This document shows, piece by piece, positions 25,744 through 34,854 of a stretch of 61,782 nt of DNA. The number at the start of each line of letters is the position of its first letter. Within the stretch, counting starts at the first letter, position 1. The position numbers were made by a program, and so were the translations under genes. The stretch lies in the NCBI RefSeq assembly GCF_009910845.1, contig NZ_SIJB01000043.1:1-61782 (forward strand), read 5' to 3'. This stretch comes from Chengkuizengella marina (GTDB lineage Bacteria; Bacillota; Bacilli; Paenibacillales; KCTC-33759). The notes under the pieces were generated by a model. The model was not told the origin of the DNA, made no database searches, and saw only the letters and a list, made by a program, of their open reading frames with translations.

Positions 25744-27477
25744 ATGTCATTGATATCCTTAAATAACATAAATAAACACTATGGTGATCAAACTGTACTC
25801 AAAGATGTAAATTTTGAAATTAACCATGGAGATCGAATTGGTTTAGTAGGAATGAACGGAGCTGGAAAAACGACTTTAGCAAACATTATTTCTGGAAAAG
25901 TAGAATCAGATGGTGGCATGATCACGCAATATATTAAAAATATGAAGATTGGATATTTATTGCAGTCATCTTCTTATACCCTTAAATCCTTTAACCAAAT
26001 GTTTGAACAGAATCATCATGATTTCCTAGAAGTATCAAGTCATTTAGGATTAAAGAAAGTGCAGGAATGGAACGGTGATCGAATTTCAGGAATGAGTGGA
26101 GGGGAAAAAACAAAATTAGCGATTGCACATGTATACAGCTCTAAACCTGATCTTCTAATTTTGGATGAACCTACCAATCACCTAGATATTCAAGGTGTTG
26201 AATGGTTAATTAGTGAACTTAAGCATTTTACAGCAAGTATAATGATTATCTCCCATGATCGATATTTTTTGGATCAAACAGTAGATCGTATCATTGAAAT
26301 TGAAGATGGTACGATAAATAACTTTCAGGGCAACTATTCTTTTTATAGAGAGGAAAAAGAGAGGAGATTCCAAAGCCAAAAGAAACAATATGAAGAGCAA
26401 AGAAAATATGAAAAAAAAATAGAGTCAGAAATTGAACGTTTGAACAACTGGTCATCAAAAGCCCATAGAGAAGCTGGAAAAGTAGGAAAAATGGCTGATA
26501 TGAGAAGTGGTAAAGAATTCTATAGAAACAAGGCTAAGAAAATGGATAAACAGGTGAAATCTAGAATTAAACGTCTTGAAAAAATTGAAACAGAAGGGAT
26601 AAACAAACCAAAAGAAGAGGGGAATGTGCATTTTGATTGGGAGGAACAAAACCATCGTGGAAGACGTTTCATAGTTGCTAATCAAATGAAAAAAATGATA
26701 AATGATAGTTTATTGTTCCAAAATAGTTCTTTTAGTATTGTAAGAGGCGAAAAAATTGGATTAATTGGCCCTAATGGTTGTGGTAAAACAACTCTTCTGC
26801 AAATCTTATGTAAAAAAGAAACTTTAGATGAAGGAGATTTATGGATTAGTCCCACATTGAAGATCTCTTATTTGACGCAAGATGTTAATGATTTAGATCC
26901 TGAAAAAACAATAAATGAAATTATAAAAGAAACTTATAATACCCGGAATGAAGCTCAAAAAACAATAAATTTACTCATTAGTATGGGACTGGAAGAATCT
27001 ATGATGAATAAACCGATTCGTCAGTTAAGTCTGGGAGAAAGGACAAAATTTAAACTAGCACAACTAATAAATCAAAACAGAGACTTATTAATCCTTGATG
27101 AGCCTACAAATCATTTAGATCTTCCAAGTAGAGAACAATTAGAGAAGACGTTAGAAACTTATAGCGGTACATTGTTAATTGTTTCCCATGATCGCTATTT
27201 TCTAGAAAAGATCTGTGATAAATTGTTGGTTTTTAGGGATAGCAAAATTCAAAAAGTTGAAAGTGGGTATAAAGATTATTTGGAGAAGGTTGAAATTGAA
27301 AAGACTTCAGATTTCAAGAAACAGGAGAATAAATTTGAAGAGAAGATGATTATTGACAATCGTATCATACAAATCATAGGAGAATTAGGACGTTTAAATC
27401 CAGAAGAGGTAGAGTATCAGGTTTTAGATGAAGAATTTAAAAAACTGAACAAAAGAAAAAAGCAACTTTCTGAATGA
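25744..27477 (+). CDS. ABC-F family ATPase (possible ribosome-protection protein)
   Basis: This 577-residue soluble protein carries two ABC domains and no membrane part. Domain 1 has Walker A GMNGAGKTT and signature SGGEKTK, then LILDEPTNHLD. An arginine/lysine-rich linker of about 130 residues follows. Domain 2 has GPNGCGKTT, LSLGERTK and LILDEPTNHLD. ABC-F proteins act on the ribosome's E site; some give resistance to lincosamides, streptogramins or pleuromutilins, and others only modulate translation. Sequence alone does not tell which this is. The start is ATG 25744 behind GGAAGGTG; an upstream in-frame ATG at 25678 lies in the preceding gene. A terminator follows. Confidence 0.88.
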   Translation: MSLISLNNINKHYGDQTVLKDVNFEINHGDRIGLVGMNGAGKTTLANIISGKVESDGGMITQYIKNMKIGYLLQSSSYTLKSFNQMFEQNHHDFLEVSSHLGLKKVQEWNGDRISGMSGGEKTKLAIAHVYSSKPDLLILDEPTNHLDIQGVEWLISELKHFTASIMIISHDRYFLDQTVDRIIEIEDGTINNFQGNYSFYREEKERRFQSQKKQYEEQRKYEKKIESEIERLNNWSSKAHREAGKVGKMADMRSGKEFYRNKAKKMDKQVKSRIKRLEKIETEGINKPKEEGNVHFDWEEQNHRGRRFIVANQMKKMINDSLLFQNSSFSIVRGEKIGLIGPNGCGKTTLLQILCKKETLDEGDLWISPTLKISYLTQDVNDLDPEKTINEIIKETYNTRNEAQKTINLLISMGLEESMMNKPIRQLSLGERTKFKLAQLINQNRDLLILDEPTNHLDLPSREQLEKTLETYSGTLLIVSHDRYFLEKICDKLLVFRDSKIQKVESGYKDYLEKVEIEKTSDFKKQENKFEEKMIIDNRIIQIIGELGRLNPEEVEYQVLDEEFKKLNKRKKQLSE

Positions 27478-27482
27478 TGATT

Positions 27483-27522
27483 AATAATGCACCGTTTAAG
27501 TTTTAGACGGTGTATTATTTTT
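27483..27522 (+). terminator. Terminator after the ABC-F gene
   Basis: Arms AATAATGCACCGT and ACGGTGTATTATT around a 10-base loop end in TTTTT. Confidence 0.8.
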
Positions 27523-27615
27523 AAAACTTAATATTGATATTTATTTATGGTATAAGTATGGAGTACTCCATTCTTTGGTAGCCATAGATAAAAACAGGAG
27601 AGATAATGATGAATA

Positions 27616-27771
27616 TTAGCAATGGGAATGGATAGCAAATTATTGTAGGCAGTGAATAAATGGGCAAAGGCAATGAATTATGAATTTATATTGGTTTGGC
27701 CAAGTGAACAAAGTATAGAATTTTATAGTAGAAATGGATATACCCACTGTAATGATCATATGGAAAAATAG
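27616..27771 (+). pseudogene. GNAT acetyltransferase C-terminal remnant
   Basis: The frame from 27616 reads LAMGMDSKLL, a TAG stop, then AVNKWAKAMNYEFILVWPSE, then FYSRNGYTHCNDHMEK and a stop at 27769-27771. This is the final third of a GNAT domain (acetyl-CoA helix, then the FYxxxGY motif). The in-frame TAG (Gln codon CAG changed) and the absence of the first two thirds show it is dead. The rest of 27523-27842 has no gene. Confidence 0.75.
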
Positions 27772-27842
27772 ACTAATCTAAATTAACTGCTTGAAGTAAT
27801 AATCATCTGGAGAATAAAAGATGATCTATTTAGATAATGGAG

Positions 27843-28946
27843 TTAGATCGGAATTTTAATAAAAAATGATGTAAGACTGTCATCTGATACACACCTTATT
27901 TCTCCGTTGTACTTTTCAATAATATTTCTACAAACATATAAACCAATCCCTGTTCCCAGATCCTTTGTCGTATAGAAAGGTTCAAAAATTGCATCTGTAA
28001 CTTCTTTAGGGATTACGGGACCATTGTTTGATATGATAATCTCAGCTTTTCCATCTAATATGTTACAACTAATATCTATCTTTCTTGTATGCTTAACTTT
28101 TTGGAGAGCATCAATAGAATTTAATAAAATATTTAGAAAGACTTGTCTTAATTCATCTTTATTTGCAAAGACCCTTATATCAAATTCAATTTTATTTGTA
28201 AGCGTTACATTACCGTCTACAATACTAGGATAGATAAAACTAATTAAATCTTCAAACAATTCATGAAGAGAATTACTTTTCATTTCACTGCTCACGATTT
28301 CCTTTTTAGATACATGAAGAAATTGTGTAACTCTTGAGTTTAATTGGTGTAATTCATGTTCAATAATATCGATATATTTCAACGAAGGATACTCATTATT
28401 TAAGAGTTTTGTAAATCCAAGTAGGCTAGTCAAAGGATTTCTAAATTCATGCACAAAACTAGAAGACATTTGACCGAGTATCTTCAACCGCTCTTTATGA
28501 GTCTGATCAATTAATTCATTTTTTTCTTGTAATTGTTCTTCCTTTATTTCCGTATACTTTTGTATTCCAAAATAAGTGAATTGATCAAATACTGTATTGA
28601 TTTCTTCAATTATGTTTGGATACTTCCCTATAGGTAATCCTGAATTGAGCACAAAATTAATGATTTCGCTTCTCCCGACGTTTACATTTTGTACAAAATC
28701 TTCTATATTAATCTTGGCTTCGGTTCTTTCAGTAGAAACGTTATATGCAAATTCTCTTACATCTTCTTCACTCAATGACTTTTCAAGCTTTAGTTTTACG
28801 ACTTCATACATTTTAATCCCATTTTTTATGACTCTCTCTTCATTTACATCGGTCTGAGAGATGAAAGCTTTTTGTTTCCAAGACTCTATAATAGTTGAAC
28901 TATTCTTTTCTAAAAAACATATAAGCTGTTTACGAATCTCTTGCAT
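27843..28946 (-). CDS. Sporulation-kinase-like sensor histidine kinase
   Basis: This 367-residue cytosolic kinase has no membrane segments. The N-terminal part (about 1-140) resembles the RsbRD-type globin-like domain (RKQLICFLEKNSSTIIESWK). HisKA follows with phospho-acceptor His in FVHEFRNPLTSLLGFTK, and then a HATPase domain with FANKDELRQVFLNILLN and GTGIGLYVC. Such orphan kinases often feed the Spo0F/Spo0A phosphorelay; that role is inferred from the family and the adjacent germination operon. The start is ATG 28946 behind GTGGGG; the in-frame TTG at 28964 overlaps the ribosome site. No response regulator is next to it. Confidence 0.85.
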   Translation of the reverse strand: MQEIRKQLICFLEKNSSTIIESWKQKAFISQTDVNEERVIKNGIKMYEVVKLKLEKSLSEEDVREFAYNVSTERTEAKINIEDFVQNVNVGRSEIINFVLNSGLPIGKYPNIIEEINTVFDQFTYFGIQKYTEIKEEQLQEKNELIDQTHKERLKILGQMSSSFVHEFRNPLTSLLGFTKLLNNEYPSLKYIDIIEHELHQLNSRVTQFLHVSKKEIVSSEMKSNSLHELFEDLISFIYPSIVDGNVTLTNKIEFDIRVFANKDELRQVFLNILLNSIDALQKVKHTRKIDISCNILDGKAEIIISNNGPVIPKEVTDAIFEPFYTTKDLGTGIGLYVCRNIIEKYNGEIRCVSDDSLTSFFIKIPI

Positions 28947-29118
28947 TTTTATCCCCACTTTCAATCTTAAGGAATGTAAAATTCTGTGTAAATGCCAAAA
29001 CAGAAATCGATAATACTATATATTGAGAAAAAGTATGTCCATGATCTAATGGTAAATTATTGTATTTGATTTGTAAATTAAATATTTAAGTGACTTATTG
29101 ACAATAGTTAGAGGAGCG

Positions 29119-29157
29119 GATCGAGCAGATGTTTCTGGATTCTAATTATGCTCGATC
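29119..29157. repeat. 9-bp perfect inverted repeat in the gap before the kinase
   Basis: GATCGAGCA (29119-29127) and TGCTCGATC (29149-29157) are exact reverse complements, 21 bases apart. No T-run follows, so it is not a clear terminator. It lies between the start of the minus-strand kinase and the end of gerC. Confidence 0.45.
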
Positions 29158-29273
29158 TCCAATGGACTAATATTTTGTGGTATCTTCACTTCCGGAATTA
29201 TTGGAGGTGGGATGACTGAAGAAATATTTAATCGACGTTTTTTTATTGGGGGAGTAGCGAGTATTTTTATTTG
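29146..29273 (+). pseudogene. Possible membrane-protein fragment
   Basis: One plus-strand frame is open from about 29146 to TGA 29271-29273. It reads GLIFCGIFTSGIIGGGMTEE then IFNRRFFIGGVASIFI. The T-E-E and R-R-F-F pattern recalls CPBP-type intramembrane proteases, but the match is too short to be safe. There is no start or ribosome site. Confidence 0.25.
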
Positions 29274-29289
29274 ATGAAGTAGGAAATAC

Positions 29290-30378
29290 TCATTGAAACT
29301 TACTCATATTTCTTATTTTCATATTAACCTCCGTAGTGAAATTAATCTTTGGATATACTTCTTCCCAATTTAAACTTTTCCATTCATTATAAGATAAACT
29401 ATTTCTAACCGCCTCACCCACCCCAACAGGGTCTACATTCATTTTTTGAAGAAAAGAAAGCAAATCTTTCATTTCACTATTTAAAACGTTATTAATTTTA
29501 GTTTCTAACTCCTTTTGCACACTATCTTTAGTAAGTGTTTGTTTCCCTGAATAACCTTCTAAATTGCCTGTTATATGTATATCAAAATTAACTGTAAAAT
29601 CGTTATTTTCCTTTTTCACTTTAATTTTGTGCTTAGTACGTACGTAGGATAAATGAACATCTTCCTTTTTGCCTCCAATTTCTATTTCTAGATCAATTAC
29701 TCCTTTTTTAAAATCTTCACTTAACAAGAATAAATATATCGCTTTTTCATTGGTTAATGAAGCAACCATCCGATCATCTTTAAAAAGAGCAAAACCATCT
29801 AAAAGTATGTTTCTTTTTGTAGTTAATATCATGGGTAAAATAGGATCGATTCCATCATCATAATAAGATCTTGTAAACTGCAATATGTTGACTGAAGGGT
29901 AAACGTATTCTTCATCTAACCGTTCTAACATGGTTTCAATATAAGAACCTGTATTCGGCTCTTTTTCTAATTTTGTAATCAATATCTCTTTGGCAGTTCC
30001 TTTTGCGACTGCTAGACTCACAAGTGGTCCAACAGAAGGATCACGAAGAAAAGATAAAATAATTGGGAAAATTCCATCCTTGGCTAATTCTTCTCCGAAT
30101 AAACTAATACGTAGTTGACCATTAACTACTTGTCTCTTTGTTTGTGACATCATCTCAATATCTGCATTTTCTAATGAGTTGGAAGATGCATGTAAATATT
30201 CGAAAACATCCGTTTCAGTTGGAACCTGATACATGGCAGTGATATCTAGATGATGATCCTCATGTTTAGAAACATCGAAACCAACCCCACTTATCATAGC
30301 AAGATCATCAATACCATAATTATTCATACAACCAGTTAAAAAAAATATAAAAACTAATAAAAAAACTAATCTATTCAT
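29290..30378 (-). CDS. gerC: Ger(x)C family germination receptor lipoprotein (C subunit)
   Basis: This 362-residue spore germination lipoprotein has a signal with lipobox FLTGC17. The GerC opening DDLAMISGVGFDVSKHEDHH follows, then the three-domain Ger(x)C plan with a C-terminal region of QKELETKINNVLNSEMKDLL. The C subunit sits on the outer face of the inner spore membrane and helps the receptor sense nutrients. It overlaps gerB by four bases (ATGA), so translation is coupled. It is the last gene of the minus-strand receptor operon. Confidence 0.93.
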   Translation of the reverse strand: MNRLVFLLVFIFFLTGCMNNYGIDDLAMISGVGFDVSKHEDHHLDITAMYQVPTETDVFEYLHASSNSLENADIEMMSQTKRQVVNGQLRISLFGEELAKDGIFPIILSFLRDPSVGPLVSLAVAKGTAKEILITKLEKEPNTGSYIETMLERLDEEYVYPSVNILQFTRSYYDDGIDPILPMILTTKRNILLDGFALFKDDRMVASLTNEKAIYLFLLSEDFKKGVIDLEIEIGGKKEDVHLSYVRTKHKIKVKKENNDFTVNFDIHITGNLEGYSGKQTLTKDSVQKELETKINNVLNSEMKDLLSFLQKMNVDPVGVGEAVRNSLSYNEWKSLNWEEVYPKINFTTEVNMKIRNMSKFQ

Positions 30379-31484
30379 AGAACTTCACCATTTTTTGACC
30401 CATTCCTTTTTCTTTTTATAGTTGTAATTCCAATGATAAGCAATAGGATAATTGGTAAAAGCATTGCAATAACTGCTTCTATTCTTCCAATCCATTTTAA
30501 CCAATTCCCAACATCCAATAAAAATTGAGGAATATATGATATACCAAATGAAATGATGATTAGGATTACAATTGACACTTTTGGTTTTATTTGCGGTATT
30601 GAATATCTAAAGACTTGATCACCTGCCCAATAGAACATAACAACAGTGATAAGTGCTTTCAAAGAGAAGAGACTAAATATTAAACTTTCTATCCTTTCAA
30701 TAAAAGGAAACTCTATATACTCAAATAACGTTAAAACTGGAAATGTTTCGTTTTTTAATTGATCAAAACTTAAAACTCCAAAGGCGATAAAACAAATGGG
30801 TACATATATTACAAATGTAGTAAATAGATTTCCGTAAAACATGGCCTTTATCGATGCTCGAGATTTTAAAATGTAAGGAAATATAAGAATGATGATTTCA
30901 TATCCTAAAAATGCATTTAGAATTTCAAAACTTTGAGTTAATAACTCTTTTTCTCCTTTAAAAATAAAGGGTGTTAGTCGATCTAATTTAAATTCAGCGA
31001 TGTAAAGTGCCATTATAGAAACGGACCATATCGTCATAAAGAAAAAAATAATGGTTGTTTTACCGATTTGATATAGACCTTTACTCACAAGAAAGTAAAC
31101 AAAAATTAACGTGAATATTAAATATACAGTAGGAGATAACTCAGGTAAATACAACATTTTGAATAACAATCCGAAATTCTTACCAACTAATATGCCGAGC
31201 ATACACCATAGAAATGCCAAACAAAGAAAGAAGGGTCGCAGTAAAACTTTTGGAACCAAGTCTTCAAAAATCTCAAATATAGACCTACCCTTACCATAAT
31301 GGAAAACCAACGCGATTAACAATATATTTATCATTGGAATAATTGAAATAATAGCTACTCCTATCCATCCATTCGTACCAAATGCACCAGCTGCTATCCT
31401 AGGCAAGCTAAATATTGTAATTCCTGATTGTATCATGTATATAAGGACAGCGATTTGAAATGGATGGAGTTTTTCCTTCATCAT
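30375..31484 (-). CDS. gerB: Germination receptor permease (GerB, APC superfamily)
   Basis: This 369-residue integral membrane protein has about ten helices of the GerAB/ArcD/ProY type. It starts MMKEKLHPFQIAVLIYMIQS, with family motifs GTNGWIGVAI and DLVPKVLLRPF. B subunits are related to amino-acid permeases and bind the germinant. ATG 31484 follows AGGAGGG, and it overlaps gerC. It lies ten bases after gerA in one operon. Confidence 0.93.
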   Translation of the reverse strand: MMKEKLHPFQIAVLIYMIQSGITIFSLPRIAAGAFGTNGWIGVAIISIIPMINILLIALVFHYGKGRSIFEIFEDLVPKVLLRPFFLCLAFLWCMLGILVGKNFGLLFKMLYLPELSPTVYLIFTLIFVYFLVSKGLYQIGKTTIIFFFMTIWSVSIMALYIAEFKLDRLTPFIFKGEKELLTQSFEILNAFLGYEIIILIFPYILKSRASIKAMFYGNLFTTFVIYVPICFIAFGVLSFDQLKNETFPVLTLFEYIEFPFIERIESLIFSLFSLKALITVVMFYWAGDQVFRYSIPQIKPKVSIVILIIISFGISYIPQFLLDVGNWLKWIGRIEAVIAMLLPIILLLIIGITTIKRKRNGSKNGEVL

Positions 31485-31493
31485 AAATCCCTC

Positions 31494-32972
31494 CTAACGT
31501 TTATTTTTATTGGAATTCTTTTTCTTTTTACTTGTATTAGTCTCATTATTTAAACTTGCTAAAGGAGCACGTATTAAAGTATCTAACCAATTAGACGGTT
31601 GTGTGGGTGAAATTGGCCATAAGTATGGGGTTTTTAAACTTGTAAGGCTTGTAAGTGAAAGAACTAAAAATCCTAGTGCAATACTGATTCCCAGATTACC
31701 TAGAAAACCTGCCATAATAATAAAGCCAAATCGAATGATTCGAACTGAACTACTCATTACATAACTAGGAATGACAAAAGAGGCAATAGCAGAAACCGCA
31801 ACAAAAATAATTAAGATATTACTCGTAATACCTGCCTCAACGGAAGCTGAACCGATAACAATCCCTCCAACAATCCCAATGGTTTGCCCAACTTTTGTTG
31901 GCAGTCGTGCTCCTGCTTCTCTTAACAACTCAATGGTAAACTCCATAATAAGCGCTTCAATGATAGGAGGAAAAGGAACATTACTTCTAGATTTAATTAA
32001 ACTAGGCAATAGTAATTCAGGTACCATCGCATAATGAAATGTAGTAATGGATACATACAATGCCGTAAGGGTAACTGTAATAAAAAAAGCAAATAACCTA
32101 AATATTCTAATTAATGACCCTGTGAGCCAACGTTGATTGTAATCATCAGGTGAATGTACAAAATCAAAAAAAGTTGCTGGTGCACTAAAAGCATATGGAC
32201 TATTACTCATGAGTCCAATGATTTTCCCTTCGGTCAGTTTAGAAGACATCACATCTGGACGTTCAGTTGTAAAAATTTGTGGGAAAGGTGAAGTAGGGTA
32301 CTCCTCAATCAATTGGACTAACATATTTACATCATAAATGGCATCAACTTTAATGTTTTCCATTCTATTTTTAAGTTCATTTACCAAATCTGGTTTTGCA
32401 AGATCCTCAATATATAAAATATATACCGTGTTTTTTGTAATTTTCCCAATAGAATATTTTAAAACCTTCAATTTGGAACTTTTTACTCTTCTTCTAACAA
32501 GCGATAAATTTGTATTGATATCTTCATTAAAGGCATCATGTGAACCAGTAATAATGGTTTCAGATTCTGCTGTCTGTATTGCTCGTGTTTGTAAATTAAT
32601 AGCTGCAAAAATATAAGTTTGATCTTGATGAAAAATGATCACATTTCCTGCTAGAAGTGCATTCACAGCTTCTTTACTATCATCACAAGCCTGAAATTGA
32701 TGTTGTGATAAAAAAGACTTAATATTTTCCGCATTTAATTTTTCAATCTTTGAAAAAAGTACTTTTTCAACCATTTCTTTTGCAATCATATATTCAAAAT
32801 ACATTAATTGCAGATGAATTTGAGGATACTCTTTCTTAGTGATATCAGCACATTTTGAAAATTCTTCTTCAATGTGAGAGTATGTAGGTTTTTGATTTTT
32901 TTGGATTTCTTTATTTTTAGAATTTTTAGATTGTAAATCATTAAAAAGAATTTTTTTAAGTAAGTTAAGCAA
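31494..32972 (-). CDS. gerA: Germination receptor subunit GerA
   Basis: This 492-residue A subunit has a hydrophilic N-terminal domain (about 1-280) with TERPDVMSSKLTEGKI. Five or so membrane segments follow, with FPPIIEALIMEFTIELLREA and GQTIGIVGGIVIGSASVEAG. The C-terminus is a Lys/Asn-rich tail (NKNKR). A subunits oligomerise and may form the germinant-gated channel. The start TTG 32972 follows GAGGTGATC. It is the first gene of the minus-strand operon, under the sigma-G promoter at 33034-33064. Confidence 0.94.
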   Translation of the reverse strand: MLNLLKKILFNDLQSKNSKNKEIQKNQKPTYSHIEEEFSKCADITKKEYPQIHLQLMYFEYMIAKEMVEKVLFSKIEKLNAENIKSFLSQHQFQACDDSKEAVNALLAGNVIIFHQDQTYIFAAINLQTRAIQTAESETIITGSHDAFNEDINTNLSLVRRRVKSSKLKVLKYSIGKITKNTVYILYIEDLAKPDLVNELKNRMENIKVDAIYDVNMLVQLIEEYPTSPFPQIFTTERPDVMSSKLTEGKIIGLMSNSPYAFSAPATFFDFVHSPDDYNQRWLTGSLIRIFRLFAFFITVTLTALYVSITTFHYAMVPELLLPSLIKSRSNVPFPPIIEALIMEFTIELLREAGARLPTKVGQTIGIVGGIVIGSASVEAGITSNILIIFVAVSAIASFVIPSYVMSSSVRIIRFGFIIMAGFLGNLGISIALGFLVLSLTSLTSLKTPYLWPISPTQPSNWLDTLIRAPLASLNNETNTSKKKKNSNKNKR

Positions 32973-33033
32973 GAGATCACCTCAATTTAGATGATTTTAC
33001 ATTTTTTTCATTTCTTATAGGATGGTTTGTAAC

Positions 33034-33064
33034 TAGTATGAGCAAATGTATCTTTCTCAATTCA
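33034..33064 (-). promoter_or_regulatory. Sigma-G-type promoter of the minus-strand ger operon
   Basis: On the minus strand, TGAATT (33059-33064) and CATACTA (33034-33040) are 18 bp apart. This is close to the sigma-G consensus (TGAATA, 17-18 bp, CATACTA) used in the forespore, where germination receptors are made. No equally good match was found for the plus-strand operon; its best -10 candidate is CATAATT at 33127-33133 with a weak -35. Confidence 0.75.
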
Positions 33065-33191
33065 GATTTTAAAAAACAACTTTATACGTAAAGATTCATG
33101 ACAAGTTGAGTTCATTGTCAAGTTTGCATAATTTTACTAATTTGAGTGAATAATGGGTATATTCAATTAGTTAAGGGGTGAGATAAACTTT

Positions 33192-34781
33192 GTGGGCAAA
33201 AAATTGAAATCGATACTAAGAAGAAAAAATAATAAACAAAAACAAATAGATCGTATTGATAACAAATCTATAAAATCACAATTTGACTCTAATCTTGAAC
33301 AAAATATCAAAAAATTTAAGTCTATGTTAGGTAGTAGTACAGATTTAGAAGTTAGAAAGTTTCGTGTAGGGAAGAATGGTTCCTACCAAGTAGCTTTCAT
33401 TTATACTGATGGTTTAGTTGATAGAGAAATTATCAATAATCTTTTAGAAACATTAATGATTAACTTACGAAAAGATGATGATCAAAATTCCATGGAGAAA
33501 TCTTCAACGATATTAGAGTACTTAGAAAATTATGGGATTACTATAGGTGGGATAACAGGAGTAAACAATTTTGAGACTGCCTTTGATGCCATTCTTTCAG
33601 GGGACACTCTTTTACTCATTGATGGTTATAGTGAAGGCTATTACTTGGCAACGACTGGTTGGGAAGATAGAGGTGTAACGGAAGCAACATCTCAAACCGT
33701 CGTAAGAGGACCACATGACTCCTTTACTGAAACATTAAGAACAAATACAGCTTTAATTAGGAGAAGGATAAAAAATCCAAATCTTTGGCTGGAAACTAAG
33801 CAGATTGGAAAGAGAACAAGAACAGATGTAGCAATTATGTATATTAAAGATATTGCCGAAGATAAAGTTGTACAAGAAGTAAGAAACCGTTTGGAACAAA
33901 TTGATATTGACGCCATACTTGAAAGTGGGTTTATAGAAGAACTAATTCAAGATGAGACATTTACCCCATTTCCTACTATTTATAATAGTGAAAGACCTGA
34001 TGTCATTACTGCAGGTCTTTTAGAAGGAAGAATTGCAATCTTTGTGGATGGAACTCCTTACGTTTTGTTAGTTCCAGCTTTATTTATACAATTTTTCCAG
34101 TCGCCTGAAGATTATTATTCCCGTGCAGATATAGCATCTGCCATTAGAATTTTGCGATTTTTTTGTTTTTTTATCACCTTGCTTTTCCCTGCTCTTTATA
34201 TTGGAATTACAACTTTTCATCAAGAAATGATTCCTACACAATTGTTAATCAGTTTGGCCGCGCAAAGGGAAGGAATACCTTTTCCTTCATTTGTAGAGGC
34301 TCTAATCATGGAAATTACTTTTGAGATTTTAAGAGAAGCAGGTATTCGTATGCCAAGGGCTGTAGGACAAGCTGTTTCCATAGTAGGTGCACTTGTTATT
34401 GGACAAGCAGCAGTGGAGGCAGGAATTATATCGGGTGTGATGGTTATAATCGTAGCGATGACTGCAATCGCTAGTTTTGTTTTACCAACATATAATATGG
34501 CTATTTCTGTCAGGCTTCTACGTTTTATATTCATGATACTTGCAGCAACATTCGGATTGTTTGGCATTATTGTTGGTCTCATCGCACTAGTTCTTCATTT
34601 GAGTAGTTTAAAATCATTTGGGGTTCCATATATGGCTCCGATGGCACCTTACAATGCCCAGAATCAGAAGGATAGCTTAATACGATTTCCAATATGGGGA
34701 TTAATACAAAGGCCACACTTAATTAGTCAAAAGAATGTAGTAAGGCAACATGATAATGTTCCTACAAAATCAAAAAAATAA
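33192..34781 (+). CDS. gerA: Germination receptor subunit GerA (second operon)
   Basis: This 529-residue A subunit starts at GTG 33192 behind AAGGGGTGAG. The basic N-terminus (GKKLKSILRRKNNKQKQ) is followed by the hydrophilic domain with NSERPDVITAGLLEGRIAI. The membrane part carries FPSFVEALIMEITFEILREA and GQAVSIVGALVIGQAAVEAG. Motifs correspond one to one with the divergent GerA, but the sequences differ widely. It heads an operon with gerC, a 2TM gene and gerB. Confidence 0.94.
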   Translation: MGKKLKSILRRKNNKQKQIDRIDNKSIKSQFDSNLEQNIKKFKSMLGSSTDLEVRKFRVGKNGSYQVAFIYTDGLVDREIINNLLETLMINLRKDDDQNSMEKSSTILEYLENYGITIGGITGVNNFETAFDAILSGDTLLLIDGYSEGYYLATTGWEDRGVTEATSQTVVRGPHDSFTETLRTNTALIRRRIKNPNLWLETKQIGKRTRTDVAIMYIKDIAEDKVVQEVRNRLEQIDIDAILESGFIEELIQDETFTPFPTIYNSERPDVITAGLLEGRIAIFVDGTPYVLLVPALFIQFFQSPEDYYSRADIASAIRILRFFCFFITLLFPALYIGITTFHQEMIPTQLLISLAAQREGIPFPSFVEALIMEITFEILREAGIRMPRAVGQAVSIVGALVIGQAAVEAGIISGVMVIIVAMTAIASFVLPTYNMAISVRLLRFIFMILAATFGLFGIIVGLIALVLHLSSLKSFGVPYMAPMAPYNAQNQKDSLIRFPIWGLIQRPHLISQKNVVRQHDNVPTKSKK

Positions 34782-34854
34782 GCTGAACTTGTATTTCTTT
34801 TAAACTGTCGACAACAGCTTCTATTTAGACACGAAATGAAAGAAGTGGTAATAC

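Noticed and set aside
34220-34582. Long minus-strand open frame of about 120 codons inside the plus-strand gerA.
   Set aside because: It is antisense to a well-conserved membrane domain, has no ribosome site, and has low-complexity composition; a shadow frame.
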